Numbered from the stretch's first letter, positions 54,413 to 63,717 are shown. The stretch is 64,000 nt of DNA from Variovorax sp. MHTC-1 (GCF_003984645.1 NZ_RWKI01000004.1:62001-126000), one strand, 5' to 3'. The notes: a model not told the origin generated them from the letters alone. Made by a program: numbers and translations.

Positions 54413-55282
54413 TCAGCCGCCCCGTGGCCGCGGCGCCTGCAGGTAGGCACCCGATTCGAATAACTGCGACTCAGCCTCGTCGATGCGCCGGATCACCGGC
54501 CTGCCGGCGCGGCTGGCCAGCATCTCGACCAGCGCCTCGGTGACCGCCACGCCCGCCGCAACCGAAGGAAAGAAGGACGGGCTGTCGATCGCGAACAGCA
54601 AGGTCTCGTCTGCCAGCAGCGACAACGGCGAGGCGATGCTGTCCGTGACGGCCACGATGCGGCAGCCCACCGCCTTCGCGGCCTGCGCGACCTGCAGCGC
54701 TTCGCGCGAGTAGGGTACGAAGCTGGCCACCAGCAGCGCATCGCCCTTGGCGAAGGCACGCTGCTGCATCTCGAGCGAGCCGCCCTGGCCGTCGACCAGA
54801 TGCACGCTCGAGCGAAACAGGCGGTAGACATAGACGAAGGAGAAGGCGATCGAAAAGCAGGCGCGAAAGCCCGCCGCGTGCACGGTACCGGCCTTCTCCA
54901 GCACGGCGCAGGCGTTCTGCAGCGTCGGCTCGCTCTGGCGATGCGTGTTCTCGAGATTGCGCCGCTGGACTTCGAACATCTCACCGGCCAGGCCCTGGTC
55001 CTTGGCGCGGCCGATCAGGGTCTTGGCGCGCGCGCCGTAGGCATCCGAGGAGCCCAGGCCCATCTCGGTGGCCACCGCGTCCTTGAACTGCGGCCAGCCC
55101 GCGTAGCCCAGGTGCTGCGCAAAGCGCACCAGCGTGGCCGGCGTGCTGCCGGCGCGCGTGCCGACGCTGCGCATCGAGCTCGTCACCACGTCGTTCGGAT
55201 GGTCGAGCACGTGCTTCGCGACCTGCTGCAGGGCAGGGCTCAGGCTCTCGTAGCGATGGCGGAGATCGTCCTTGACACCCAT
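54413..55282 (-). CDS. RpiR/MurR-family transcriptional regulator
   Basis: A 289-residue regulator: N-terminal HTH_6 DNA-binding domain (LSPALQQVAKHVLDHPNDVVTSSMRSVGTRAGSTPATLVRFAQHLG) and a C-terminal SIS sugar-phosphate-type domain (VHAAGFRACFSIAFSFVYVYRLF...ALLVASFVPYSREALQVAQAA). SIS domains bind phosphosugars, but relatives next to amino-acid genes respond to other ligands. It is divergent from the class III aminotransferase gene, with two operator-like sites between (55302 and 55351). Confidence 0.9.
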   Translation of the reverse strand: MGVKDDLRHRYESLSPALQQVAKHVLDHPNDVVTSSMRSVGTRAGSTPATLVRFAQHLGYAGWPQFKDAVATEMGLGSSDAYGARAKTLIGRAKDQGLAGEMFEVQRRNLENTHRQSEPTLQNACAVLEKAGTVHAAGFRACFSIAFSFVYVYRLFRSSVHLVDGQGGSLEMQQRAFAKGDALLVASFVPYSREALQVAQAAKAVGCRIVAVTDSIASPLSLLADETLLFAIDSPSFFPSVAAGVAVTEALVEMLASRAGRPVIRRIDEAESQLFESGAYLQAPRPRGG

Positions 55283-55301
55283 GGGGCTTTCCTTCGTCGA
55301 T

Positions 55302-55315
55302 GGAACGAATGTACC
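55302..55315. promoter_or_regulatory. RpiR-type operator copy 1 (GGAACGAATGTACC)
   Basis: GGAACGAATGTACC, an imperfect copy of the perfect dyad at 55351. It starts 20 bases upstream of the rpiR-like start codon, a good position for autoregulation. A lone half-site GGAAC follows at 55319-55323. Confidence 0.6.
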
Positions 55316-55345
55316 GGATGGAACAGCGACGCTTCACGGTTTATC

Positions 55346-55374
55346 TTGACGGAACAAATGTTCCAGAAAATAAT
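55346..55374 (+). promoter_or_regulatory. Promoter TTGACG-N17-AATAAT with operator GGAACAAATGTTCC in the spacer
   Basis: TTGACG (55346-55351) and AATAAT (55369-55374) are separated by exactly 17 bases, close to sigma-70 consensus. The spacer carries GGAACAAATGTTCC (55351-55364), a perfect inverted repeat GGAAC-AAAT-GTTCC. A repressor bound there would block RNA polymerase. The start codon of the aminotransferase gene is at 55405. A further GTTCC half-site lies at 55390-55394. Confidence 0.72.
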
Positions 55375-55404
55375 TGAGTCAGCACATTAGTTCCAATCCT
55401 GGGC

Positions 55405-56733
55405 ATGACGCACGTCTTCCACCGCCACCTCCGCCACACGCCCCAGCTCGCCGTCGCCGCCCAGGGCATGACCATCCGCGACGCCGCGGGCCGCGAGTAC
55501 CTCGACGCCTCGGGCGGCGCGGCGGTGTCCTCGCTGGGCCACGGCCACCCGTACGTGATCGCCGCGATGCATGCGCAAATCGACAAGCTCGCCTACGCCC
55601 ACACCAGCTTCTTCACCAGTGAGGTCGCCGAGCAGCTCGCCGACGAGCTGATCCGCACCGCGCCAGAAGGCATGAGCCATGTCTATCTGGTCAGCGGCGG
55701 CTCGGAGGCGGTCGAGTCGGCGCTCAAGATGGCGCGCCAGTACTTCGTCGAGATCGGCCAGCCGCAGCGCACGCACTTCATCGCGCGCCGCCAGAGCTAC
55801 CACGGCAACACGCTGGGCGCGCTCGCGGTCGGGGGCAATGCATGGCGGCGCGCGCCTTTCGCGCCGATCCTGGTGCCGGCCACCCACGTCTCGCCCTGCT
55901 ACTCCTATCGCGAGCAGCGCGCCGATGAAACGCCCGAGCAGTACGGGCGGCGCCTGGCACATGAACTCGAAGCGGCGATCCTCGGGCAGGGGCCCGACAG
56001 CGTGATCGCCTTCGTCGCCGAAACGGTGGGCGGCGCGACCGCCGGCGTGCTGCCGCCGGTGCCCGGCTACTTCAAGGCGGTGCGCGAGGTCTGCGACCGC
56101 TACGGTGTGCTGCTGATCCTCGACGAAGTGATGTGCGGCATGGGCCGCACGGGCACGCTCTACGCCAGCGAGCAGGAGGGCGTGGTGCCCGATCTCGCGA
56201 CCATCGCCAAGGGCCTGGGCGGCGGCTACCAGCCGGTCGGCGCGGTGCTGGCGCAGCGCAAGATCGTCGAGGCGATGTCGCAGGGCAGCGGCTTCTTCCA
56301 GCATGGCCATACCTATCTTGGGCATCCGGTGGCCTGCGCCGCGGCGCTGGCGGTGCAGCAGGTGATCCATCGCGACGGGCTTCTCGCCAAGGTGCGCGCG
56401 GACGGCGAAGCCTTCGGCGCCATGCTGCGCGAGACACTGGGCGCCCATCCGAACGTGGGCGACATCCGCGGCCGCGGCTTCTTCTGGGGCGTGGAGCTGG
56501 TGGCCGAGCGCGCGAGCAAGGCGCCTTTCGCGCCGGCGCTGAATCTGCACGTCCGCATCAAGAAGGAAGCCATGGCGCAGGGCCTGCTGTGCTATCCCTT
56601 CGGCGGCACGGTCGACGGCAAGCTCGGCGACCACGTGCTCTTGGCACCGCCTTTCATCGCGACGCGGCAGGACCTGCGCGAGATCGCGACGCGGCTCGCG
56701 GCGTCCATCGACGCCGCCATGCGCGCCCTCTGA
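55405..56733 (+). CDS. Class III PLP aminotransferase
   Basis: A 442-residue class III aminotransferase. Characteristic segments are YLDASGGAAVSSLGHGHP, VSGGSEAVESALKMARQYF, ILDEVMCGMGRTGTLYASE and the PLP lysine in IAKGLGGGYQPVGAV. Substrate not identifiable; the family uses omega-amino acids, diamines or beta-alanine. First gene of an operon with a periplasmic amino-acid-binding protein and a racemase-family protein, controlled by the divergent RpiR-like regulator. Confidence 0.9.
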   Translation: MTHVFHRHLRHTPQLAVAAQGMTIRDAAGREYLDASGGAAVSSLGHGHPYVIAAMHAQIDKLAYAHTSFFTSEVAEQLADELIRTAPEGMSHVYLVSGGSEAVESALKMARQYFVEIGQPQRTHFIARRQSYHGNTLGALAVGGNAWRRAPFAPILVPATHVSPCYSYREQRADETPEQYGRRLAHELEAAILGQGPDSVIAFVAETVGGATAGVLPPVPGYFKAVREVCDRYGVLLILDEVMCGMGRTGTLYASEQEGVVPDLATIAKGLGGGYQPVGAVLAQRKIVEAMSQGSGFFQHGHTYLGHPVACAAALAVQQVIHRDGLLAKVRADGEAFGAMLRETLGAHPNVGDIRGRGFFWGVELVAERASKAPFAPALNLHVRIKKEAMAQGLLCYPFGGTVDGKLGDHVLLAPPFIATRQDLREIATRLAASIDAAMRAL

Positions 56734-56762
56734 TTTCTTCCACCCTCCCGAGGAGCTTTCCC

Positions 56763-57668
56763 ATGACCTTCCCACGCCTGTCGACCCTGGGCGCCGCGCT
56801 CGTGGCCGTCTTCAGCCTGATGCCCCCGGCCGCCGTGCATGCGCAAGACGGCAGCACGCTCGCCAAGGTCAAGGCGAGCGGCACCATCACCTTCGGCTAC
56901 CGCGAATCGTCCTTCGGCTTCTCGTACCTCGACAGCAACCTCAAGCCGGTGGGCTACAGCATCGAGATCTGCAACCGCATCGTCGAGGCGATGAAGGCCG
57001 AACTCAAGATGCCCAGCGTCGAGATTCGCTACCAGGCCGTGACCTCGGCCAACCGCATTCCGCTGGTGGCGAACGGCACGGTCGACATCGAGTGCGGCAG
57101 CACCACCAATCTGGTCGAGCGGCAGAAGCAGGTGGCCTTCTCGCCCGACATCTTCCGCTACAACGTGCGCATGCTGGTGAAGGCCGATTCGGGCATCAGG
57201 AGCGTTGCGGACCTGCAGGGCAAGACGGTGGTCACCACCACCGGCACGACGTCTTTCCGCTTGCTGCGCGAAGCCGACAAGGGCAAGAACCTCGAAGTGA
57301 CCAACCTGGCCGGCAAGGACCACACCGATTCCTTCCTGCTGGTGGAGAGCGGCCGCGCCCAGGCCTTCGTGCTCGACGACATCCTGCTCGCCGGCCAGAT
57401 TGCGAACGCGCGCAATCCCAAGGACTTCATCATCACGGGCGAAAGCCTGCGAACGGAGAACCAGTCGCTGATGTTCCGCAAGGACGATCCGGAGTTCAAG
57501 GCGCTGGTCGACCGCGTGGTGGGTGGCATGATGAAGTCGGGCGAGATGGAGAAGCTCTATGCCAGGTGGTTCATGTCGCCGATCCCGCCCAAGAACATCA
57601 ACATCAACTACCCGATGAATGCCGAGACGAAGGAGGCCTTTGCCAATCCGTCGTCGAAGGGCATCTGA
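56763..57668 (+). CDS. Amino-acid ABC transporter substrate-binding protein (GltI-like)
   Basis: A 301-residue periplasmic solute-binding protein with a Sec signal (ending AAVHAQDG, about residue 30). Family 3 signatures are GYRESSFGFSYLDSNLKPVGYSIEIC and the RIPLVANGTVDIECGSTTNLVERQKQVAFSPD block, closest to glutamate/aspartate binders. No permease or ATPase gene is adjacent, so the membrane part of its transporter must be elsewhere. It sits 29 bases after the aminotransferase gene. Confidence 0.88.
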   Translation: MTFPRLSTLGAALVAVFSLMPPAAVHAQDGSTLAKVKASGTITFGYRESSFGFSYLDSNLKPVGYSIEICNRIVEAMKAELKMPSVEIRYQAVTSANRIPLVANGTVDIECGSTTNLVERQKQVAFSPDIFRYNVRMLVKADSGIRSVADLQGKTVVTTTGTTSFRLLREADKGKNLEVTNLAGKDHTDSFLLVESGRAQAFVLDDILLAGQIANARNPKDFIITGESLRTENQSLMFRKDDPEFKALVDRVVGGMMKSGEMEKLYARWFMSPIPPKNININYPMNAETKEAFANPSSKGI

Positions 57669-57677
57669 ACCTTGTTC

Positions 57678-58319
57678 ATGACGCGCATCGCCCTGATCCA
57701 TGCATTGAGCCATTCGGTGGTGCCCATCAACGCCGCGTTCGCGCGCGATTGGCCCGAAGCGCAATTGATGAACCTGCTCGACGACAGCCTCTCGGCCGAT
57801 CTCGCGCGCGGCGGCCGCGGGCTCGACGAGGCGATGCACGAGCGCTTCCAACTTCTCGCGCAGTACGCGGTCGACACGGGGGCGATGGGCATCCTCTTCA
57901 CCTGCTCCGCCTTTGGCCCGTGCATCGAGGCGGTCGCGCGGCGGCACGCGGGCATGCCGGTGCTGAAGCCCAACGAGGCGATGATCGCGGAGGCTGCATC
58001 GGGCACAGGGAAGCTGGGGCTTATCGCGACCTTTCAGCCGACGCTCGATTCGATGCCGCCGGAGTTTCCGCCCGGCATCGAACTCGAGCTCGCGCTGGCC
58101 GAGGGCGCGTTCGATGCGCTCAACGCAGTCGACGCGGCGCGGCACGATGCGCTCATCGCGCAGCAGGCCAGCGCGCTGCGCGACCGGGGCTGCACCCGCA
58201 TCGCGCTGGCGCAGTTCAGCATGGCGCGTGCCCGCGCGGCCTGCGAAAGCGCATCGGGCCTGCCGGTGCTGACCACGGTCGACAGCGCGGTGCGCGCGCT
58301 GCATGCGCGGCTGGGCTGA
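57678..58319 (+). CDS. Asp/Glu racemase-superfamily protein with one catalytic Cys
   Basis: A 213-residue protein of the aspartate/glutamate racemase superfamily. Cys76 in ILFTCSAFGPC fits the first catalytic cysteine; the usual second cysteine near the C-terminus is missing, with IALAQFSMARAR in that place. Single-Cys members include arylmalonate decarboxylase, while racemases need two, so this is more likely a decarboxylase/isomerase or a variant. A TTG six bases upstream (57672) is an alternative start. Third gene of the RpiR-controlled operon. Confidence 0.78.
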   Translation: MTRIALIHALSHSVVPINAAFARDWPEAQLMNLLDDSLSADLARGGRGLDEAMHERFQLLAQYAVDTGAMGILFTCSAFGPCIEAVARRHAGMPVLKPNEAMIAEAASGTGKLGLIATFQPTLDSMPPEFPPGIELELALAEGAFDALNAVDAARHDALIAQQASALRDRGCTRIALAQFSMARARAACESASGLPVLTTVDSAVRALHARLG

Positions 58320-58372
58320 ACGCCAGCTGACTTCCGCCCTCGCGATAATCGGCGCTCTTACAAGGAGCGCGC

Positions 58373-59197
58373 GTGGATATCGTTTTGCTGGTCAAGGCCG
58401 CCATCATGGGCATCGTCGAGGGCCTGACCGAGTTTCTGCCGATCTCGTCGACCGGCCATCTGATCCTCGCGGGCTCGCTCCTGGGATTAAACGGCGACAA
58501 GTTCAAGGTCTTCGAGATCGCGATCCAGACCGGCGCGATCTTCGCCGTCATCCTGGTCTACTGGCAGAAGATCCATTCGACCGTCGTCGCGTTGCCGCGC
58601 CAGCCCAAGGCGCGGCGCTTCGCGCTCAACGTGCTGATCGGCTTCCTGCCCGCCGTGGTGCTGGGGCTCGTGTTCGGCAAGCTGATCAAGGCGCACCTGT
58701 TCACGCCGGTGGTCGTGGCCAGCACCTTCATCATCGGTGGCTTCATCATCCTGTGGGCCGAGAAGCGGCCGCCGGGTTCGGTGCATATCGAGAACGTCGA
58801 CGACATGACGCCGTGGGACGCACTCAAGGTCGGGCTGGTGCAGTGCTTCGCGATGATTCCCGGCACCAGCCGCAGCGGCGCGACCATCATCGGCGGCATG
58901 CTCCTGGGGCTGTCGCGCAAGGCTGCAACCGACTTCTCCTTCTTTCTCGCCATTCCGACGCTGATCGGTGCCGGCGCCTACAGCCTCTACAAGGAACGGG
59001 CGCTGCTGTCGACCGCGGACGTTCCGCTGTTCGTGGTCGGGCTGGTCTTCTCTTTCATCAGCGCGTGGCTCTGCGTGCGCTGGCTGCTGAAGTACATCAG
59101 CACGCACGACTTCGTCCCGTTCGCCTGGTACCGCATCGCCTTCGGCATCGTGGTGCTGGCGACGGCGTGGAGCGGGGCGGTGGTCTGGGCCGACTAG
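58373..59197 (+). CDS. uppP: Undecaprenyl-diphosphate phosphatase UppP
   Basis: A 274-residue multi-pass membrane phosphatase (BacA/UppP) that regenerates the cell-wall lipid carrier and gives bacitracin tolerance. The catalytic segments are [19 protein letters not shown] near the N-terminus and [18 protein letters not shown] in the middle. Start GTG at 58373 fits family length. Its TAG stop lies within the CTAG at the edge of the MITE-like element. Confidence 0.92.
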   Translation: MDIVLLVKAAIMGIVEGLTEFLPISSTGHLILAGSLLGLNGDKFKVFEIAIQTGAIFAVILVYWQKIHSTVVALPRQPKARRFALNVLIGFLPAVVLGLVFGKLIKAHLFTPVVVASTFIIGGFIILWAEKRPPGSVHIENVDDMTPWDALKVGLVQCFAMIPGTSRSGATIIGGMLLGLSRKAATDFSFFLAIPTLIGAGAYSLYKERALLSTADVPLFVVGLVFSFISAWLCVRWLLKYISTHDFVPFAWYRIAFGIVVLATAWSGAVVWAD

Positions 59198-59464
59198 GGC
59201 CTGTTAACGCTATTTGCGGGGATCGCGTTGCCCAGCCAAGGGGCTGGATGCAAGGCGCCCGTGCGCAGCAAGGCTCACGCCTTGCAAGCGCGGGCAACGC
59301 CGCAGACGGCCCTTGGCTGGGCAACCCGAAGGGAAGGCCTGCCAGGGCGTGCCACTCGGCGTTGCGCTCCTTGTGCGTGCCGACGCACGCACGGCGTCGC
59401 GCGCCTTGATTGGCCCGCCCTGGCAGGCCTTCGCGACCCCGCAAATAGCGTTAACAGGCCCTAG
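59194..59464. mobile_element. MITE-like palindromic element with perfect 28-bp terminal inverted repeats
   Basis: A 271-bp element whose ends (59194-59221 and 59437-59464) are perfect inverted repeats: CTAG then GGCCTGTTAACGCTATTTGC and GGGG. Inside are two 16-bp stems, GTTGCCCAGCCAAGGG with 59310-59325, and AAGGCCTGCCAGGGCG with 59416-59431, so the whole could fold as a branched cruciform. The CTAG at both ends may be a target-site duplication, which would suit an IS5-type (YTAR target) mobiliser. No transposase is encoded. It fills the 304-base gap after uppP. Confidence 0.82.
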
Positions 59465-59501
59465 CGGGCGGCCGCCGGGCCGGCCTCTCTTACCGGCGTG
59501 T

Positions 59502-60341
59502 TCAGATGAGTTTCTCTTCCGGCGTCGAGATCTTGCGCAGCGCGCTGTGGCGCGTGGCCGGCATCTTGAGCGGATGCGCGGTGTAGGCGTCGTCCCAGAC
59601 CGGATCCTCGATGCTGTCGAACACCTCGCGCAGCTTCTGGCCCCAGCTGTTGTGCATCATGCGGTAGTAGGGGTTCTCGGCATCGATGCAGGCCACCTTC
59701 TCGGTTTCGAGCCGGTTGGCTTCGTAGACCACGAGGTCGAGCGGCAGGCCGACGGAGAGGTTCGACTTCATCGTCGAATCCATCGACACCAGCGCGCACT
59801 TCGCGGCTTCGGCGAGCGGGGTGTCGGGCGTCAGCACGCGGTCTAGCACCGGCTTGCCGTACTTGGATTCGCCGACCTGGAAGTAGGGCGTCTCGTTGGT
59901 CGCTTCGATGAAGTTGCCGGCGGCATAGACCAGGAACAGGCGCATGCCTTCGCCCTTGACCTGCCCGCCGAAGATGAAGGAGACGTTGAAGTCGAGCCCG
60001 GCGTGCTTGAGCGCCTCGGCGTCGCGGTCGTACACATGGCGCACCGCCGAGCCGAGCACGCGCACGGCGTCGAACATGCTCTTGGCGTTCCAGATCGTGA
60101 TCGGCGGGCTGTCTTCGCCGTCTTCCCTGCTCTCGCGCAGCTCCTCGATCTGCAGGATCTCGCGCACCGACTGCGAGATGCTCAGGTTGCCGGCCGACAG
60201 CAGCACCATGAAGCGATCGCCCGGCTGCTCGTAGACGATCATCTTGCGGAAGGTGCTGATGTGGTCGACGCCCGCGTTGGTTCGCGAGTCGGAGAGGAAC
60301 ACCAGTCCGGCGTTGAGTTTGATGCCGACGCAGTAGGTCAT
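59502..60341 (-). CDS. Anbu proteasome-like peptidase
   Basis: A 279-residue HslV/proteasome beta-type protein of the Anbu branch. After Met removal the nucleophile Thr leads MTYCVGIKLNAGLVFLSDSRTNAGVDHISTFRKM, the hallmark. ATG 60341 is chosen because it exposes this Thr; an upstream ATG would bury it. Anbu genes are often grouped with alpha-E, ATP-grasp and transglutaminase genes; none of these is in view here. It lies 24 bases after mutS and could be on the same transcript. Confidence 0.9.
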   Translation of the reverse strand: MTYCVGIKLNAGLVFLSDSRTNAGVDHISTFRKMIVYEQPGDRFMVLLSAGNLSISQSVREILQIEELRESREDGEDSPPITIWNAKSMFDAVRVLGSAVRHVYDRDAEALKHAGLDFNVSFIFGGQVKGEGMRLFLVYAAGNFIEATNETPYFQVGESKYGKPVLDRVLTPDTPLAEAAKCALVSMDSTMKSNLSVGLPLDLVVYEANRLETEKVACIDAENPYYRMMHNSWGQKLREVFDSIEDPVWDDAYTAHPLKMPATRHSALRKISTPEEKLI

Positions 60342-60365
60342 GAGGTCGTTTCGCACGAACCGGGC

Positions 60366-62999
60366 CTAACCCTGCTCGCGCGTGTGGAGTTTCTTGAGTG
60401 TGTAGAGCGCTTCGAGCGCTTCGCGCGGGCTCATCGTGTCGGGGTCGAGCACGGTCAGCGCGGATTCTACGGCGCTCACCGGCGGCGCATCCACCGCCGG
60501 CGGCGGCGCGAACAGGTCGACCTGGGCGCGTGTCTGCGTCTGTTGCGCCTCCAGCGCCTCGAGGGCCTGGCGCGCATGGTTGACCACCGCGGCCGGCATG
60601 CCGGCAAGCCGCGCGACCTGGATGCCGTAGCTCTTGCTGGCCGGGCCCGGCTGCATCTCGTGCAGGAACACGATGTCGCGGCCGGCCTCGGTGGCGCTCA
60701 CGTGCATGTTGACGGCGCCGTGGTGCGTGGCCGGGAACTCGGTGAGCTCGAAGTAGTGAGTGGCGAAGAGCGTGAAGGCGCGGGTGCGGTCATGCAGCTG
60801 CGCCGCGATGCCGGCGGCGAGCGCGAGGCCATCGAAAGTACTCGTTCCGCGGCCGATCTCGTCCATCAGCACCAGCGAATGGGCCGTGGCGCTGTGCAGG
60901 ATCTGCGCCGCCTCGGTCATCTCGAGCATGAAGGTCGACTGCGCATTGGCCAGGTCGTCGGCCGCGCCGATGCGCGTGTGGATGGCATCGATGGGCCCGA
61001 GCCGGCAGGCTTCGGCCGGTACGTGCGAGCCGATCGAGGCCAGCAGCACGATGATCGCGACCTGCCGCATGTAAGTCGATTTACCGCCCATGTTGGGGCC
61101 GGTGATCACCTGCATGCGTTGTTGAGGACCCATGCGGGTGTCGTTTGCAATGAACGCGCCCGATGATTTTTCTGCGAGGCGCGCCTCCACCACCGGATGG
61201 CGGCCCTTCTCGATCTCGATGCAGGGGTGGGCGACGAAGCTCGGCGCGCGCCAGTGCAGCGTGTGCGAGCGTTCGGCCAGCGCGCACAGCGCGTCGAGCG
61301 CGGCCAGGGCGCTGGCCAGCCTGCCGAGCGCCGCGACCGAGGGCTGCAGCGCGTCGAGCAGCTGCTCGTAGAGCCACTTCTCGCGCGCCAGGGCGCGGTC
61401 CTGCGCCGACAGCGCCTTGTCCTCGAAGGCCTTGAGCTCGGGCGTGATGAAGCGTTCGGCATTCTTCAGCGTCTGGCGCCGGCGGTAGTTGTCGGGCACC
61501 TTGGCGAGTGCGCTCTGCGTGACCTCGATGTAGAAGCCGTGCACGCGGTTGAACTGCACGCGCAGGTTGGTGATGCCGGTGCGCTCGCGTTCGCTCGCTT
61601 CCAATTGCAGCAGGAAGGCGTCGCTGTTCTCGCTGATGGCGCGCAGCTCGTCGAGCTCGGCGTCGTGGCCGTCGGCGATCACGCCGCCGTCGCGCACCAG
61701 CGCGGAAGGCTCGGGGCCGATGGCCGCCACCAGCAGTTCGACGCAGCCGGGCGGTGGCGCCAGCTGCTCGACGATGCGTTCGAGCAGCGAGGCCGAGGCC
61801 GGCAGGGCGGGCGCCAGCTCTTGCGCCTTCGCGAGGGCCATGCGCAGCGCGACCAGCTCGCGCGGACGCACTTGCCTGAGCGCGATGCGCGCCGCGATGC
61901 GCTCGACGTCGCTGGTGTTCTTGAGCCGCTCGCGTAGCGTGCGCCATGGCGCGGCGGTGGCGCCTGGCGCCGCGGATTGCAGCGCGTCGATGGCCTCGAG
62001 CCGCGCCTCTGCATCGCCGCGCTCGCGGCGCGGCGCCAGCAGCCAGCGCCTGAGCAGGCGGCTTCCCATGCCCGTCATGCAGGTGTCGAGCAGCGAGAAC
62101 AGCGTGGGCGAGTCCTCGCCGCGCAGGGTCTGCACCAGTTCGAGATTGCGTCGCGTGGTCGGCGGCAGCTCGATCAGCTCGCCGTCGCGTTCGACCGAAA
62201 GCCGCTGCACATGCGACAGCGTTCTGCCCTGCGTGTGCTCCGCATAGCCCAGCAGCGCCGCGGCGGCCGCATGGGCGTTGGCCAGCAATTCGGCGTTCCA
62301 GGCGGCCAGGCTGTTGCTGCCCATCTGCTCGCACAGCTTGCGCTCGCCCAGGCCGCCGTCGAATTGCCAGGCGGGCCGCACCGAGAGCGTGAAGGGCGCG
62401 CCGTTGCGCGCGGCCTTCAGGCGCTGCTCGAAGCCGGGCGTGACCTCTGCGCTGTAGAGCAGCTCGCTCGGCGCGATGCGCGCGATCCAGGCTTCCAGCG
62501 CATCGGCCGGGCACTCGGCCAGGCGCAGCTCGGCGCCCGTGACGCTGAGCCAGGCCAGGCCGCAGAAGTTGCGCGAGCCGGCGTGCACCGCGAGCAGCAG
62601 CGAATCGCTCTTGTCGTTGAGCAATTCGGCATCGGTCAGCGTGCCCGGCGTGACCACGCGCACCACCTTGCGCTCGACCGGCCCCTTGGCCGCGCCGACC
62701 TCGCCGACCTGTTCGCAGATGGCCACCGATTCGCCGAGCTTGATGAGCCGCGCGAGGTAGGTATCGACCGAGTGGAAGGGCACGCCGCACATCACCACCG
62801 GCTGCCCGGCCGACTGGCCGCGCTGCGTGAGCGTGATGTCGAGCAGGCGCGCGGCCTTCTCGGCGTCGGCATAGAACAGCTCGTAGAAATCGCCCATCCG
62901 GTAGAACAGCAGCGTCTCGGGATGGTCCGCCTTGAGCCCGAGGTATTGGGTCATCATCGGCGTATGCGAGGCGAGCTCGGCTGGGTCGCCTCGGCTCAT
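60366..62999 (-). CDS. mutS: DNA mismatch repair protein MutS
   Basis: An 877-residue mismatch recognition ATPase, close to the usual length. The mismatch-reading Phe-x-Glu is in [14 protein letters not shown], Walker A in [15 protein letters not shown] and Walker B in [16 protein letters not shown]. The start ATG at 62999 overlaps the stop of a vapC-like toxin gene by 4 bases (ATGA), so translation is probably coupled to it. This is not the usual mutS context. Downstream is Anbu. Confidence 0.95.
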   Translation of the reverse strand: MSRGDPAELASHTPMMTQYLGLKADHPETLLFYRMGDFYELFYADAEKAARLLDITLTQRGQSAGQPVVMCGVPFHSVDTYLARLIKLGESVAICEQVGEVGAAKGPVERKVVRVVTPGTLTDAELLNDKSDSLLLAVHAGSRNFCGLAWLSVTGAELRLAECPADALEAWIARIAPSELLYSAEVTPGFEQRLKAARNGAPFTLSVRPAWQFDGGLGERKLCEQMGSNSLAAWNAELLANAHAAAAALLGYAEHTQGRTLSHVQRLSVERDGELIELPPTTRRNLELVQTLRGEDSPTLFSLLDTCMTGMGSRLLRRWLLAPRRERGDAEARLEAIDALQSAAPGATAAPWRTLRERLKNTSDVERIAARIALRQVRPRELVALRMALAKAQELAPALPASASLLERIVEQLAPPPGCVELLVAAIGPEPSALVRDGGVIADGHDAELDELRAISENSDAFLLQLEASERERTGITNLRVQFNRVHGFYIEVTQSALAKVPDNYRRRQTLKNAERFITPELKAFEDKALSAQDRALAREKWLYEQLLDALQPSVAALGRLASALAALDALCALAERSHTLHWRAPSFVAHPCIEIEKGRHPVVEARLAEKSSGAFIANDTRMGPQQRMQVITGPNMGGKSTYMRQVAIIVLLASIGSHVPAEACRLGPIDAIHTRIGAADDLANAQSTFMLEMTEAAQILHSATAHSLVLMDEIGRGTSTFDGLALAAGIAAQLHDRTRAFTLFATHYFELTEFPATHHGAVNMHVSATEAGRDIVFLHEMQPGPASKSYGIQVARLAGMPAAVVNHARQALEALEAQQTQTRAQVDLFAPPPAVDAPPVSAVESALTVLDPDTMSPREALEALYTLKKLHTREQG

Positions 63000-63394
63000 G
63001 AGCGCTCCGTTTTCTGAAAGTACATCGTATTGCGCAAGCCTTCGAAATGGACATCGCAGGTCAGCAGATCAGCGCCCTGGTGTCGCGCCGTTGCGTAGAC
63101 GATGGCATCCGCCGTCGCCAGCTTGTGCTCGCGGTGCAGTTCGGCCGCGAGAAGAGCGATGGAGGTGTCCAGCGGCACGACCACGCATTTTTGCGTATAG
63201 GCGATGACCTGGTCCGCTTGTTCTTCGCCGACCTCGCGCATCAGCCATTTCGACAGTTCGAGTTGGACGATGGTTGGAACGATGCAGCGCGCCTTGTCGG
63301 GAAATTCCTTGCCGAGTTTCTTGCCAAGCGCGCTGCCGGCCAGCCATTCGATCCAGGCCGAGGTGTCGACCACGCGCAGTGTCGCCGTCGCCAT
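62996..63394 (-). CDS. vapC: VapC-type PIN-domain toxin
   Basis: A 132-residue PIN ribonuclease, as in VapC toxins. The acidic quartet is Asp10 (VVDTSAW), Glu46 (IVQLELSKW), Asp96 (ATADAIVYA) and Asp114 (LTCDVHF). Start ATG at 63394 shares one base with the antitoxin stop (TGATG); its own stop overlaps mutS. The set antitoxin-toxin-mutS is thus one compact operon. Whether it is an active toxin is unproven, but all active-site residues are kept. Confidence 0.9.
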   Translation of the reverse strand: MATATLRVVDTSAWIEWLAGSALGKKLGKEFPDKARCIVPTIVQLELSKWLMREVGEEQADQVIAYTQKCVVVPLDTSIALLAAELHREHKLATADAIVYATARHQGADLLTCDVHFEGLRNTMYFQKTERS

Positions 63395-63606
63395 CAATAG
63401 CGGTCCTTGCGATCGCGGTAGCCGTCTTTTCTCGCGCCCTTGGCGATGCCGGACAACTGGTCCAGTTCCGGCACCGGCATGACCAGCACACCTTTGCCCT
63501 TGGGCACGAAAACGAACTCCTGGCCTGCCTCCCAGTGCTGTTCTTCGCGAACAGCCTTGGGAATGGAGATCTGGAACTTGCTGGACAGCGTCGCGGTGGC
63601 GGTCAT
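63394..63606 (-). CDS. vapB: AbrB/MazE-type antitoxin (VapB-like)
   Basis: A 70-residue antitoxin: N-terminal SpoVT/AbrB-like DNA-binding fold (TLSSKFQISIPKAVREEQHWEAGQEFVFV) and a C-terminal tail (SGIAKGARKDGYRDRKDRY) that would block the PIN toxin. Upstream is an operator-like sequence with a TATATT -10 element. Ends on the toxin start codon. Such small antitoxins normally repress their own operon together with the toxin, and thus here also perhaps mutS. Confidence 0.87.
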   Translation of the reverse strand: MTATATLSSKFQISIPKAVREEQHWEAGQEFVFVPKGKGVLVMPVPELDQLSGIAKGARKDGYRDRKDRY

Positions 63607-63637
63607 GTTCGTACCTCGGGTTGATCGATGCGGATTT

Positions 63638-63651
63638 GGTAAGAATATACC
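63638..63651 (-). promoter_or_regulatory. vapB promoter -10 within a short dyad
   Basis: On the reverse strand GGTATATTCTTACC contains a -10-like TATATT (forward 63644-63649) flanked by GGTA/TACC arms, about 40 bases before the vapB start. No good -35 is visible. This is a likely autoregulatory operator of the antitoxin-toxin-mutS operon. Confidence 0.45.
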
Positions 63652-63717
63652 TTTGGAAGCATGAGCCCACAGGGGGATCCAAGCGACGACCGCAATACGC
63701 GAACCGGGGTCTGCGAA

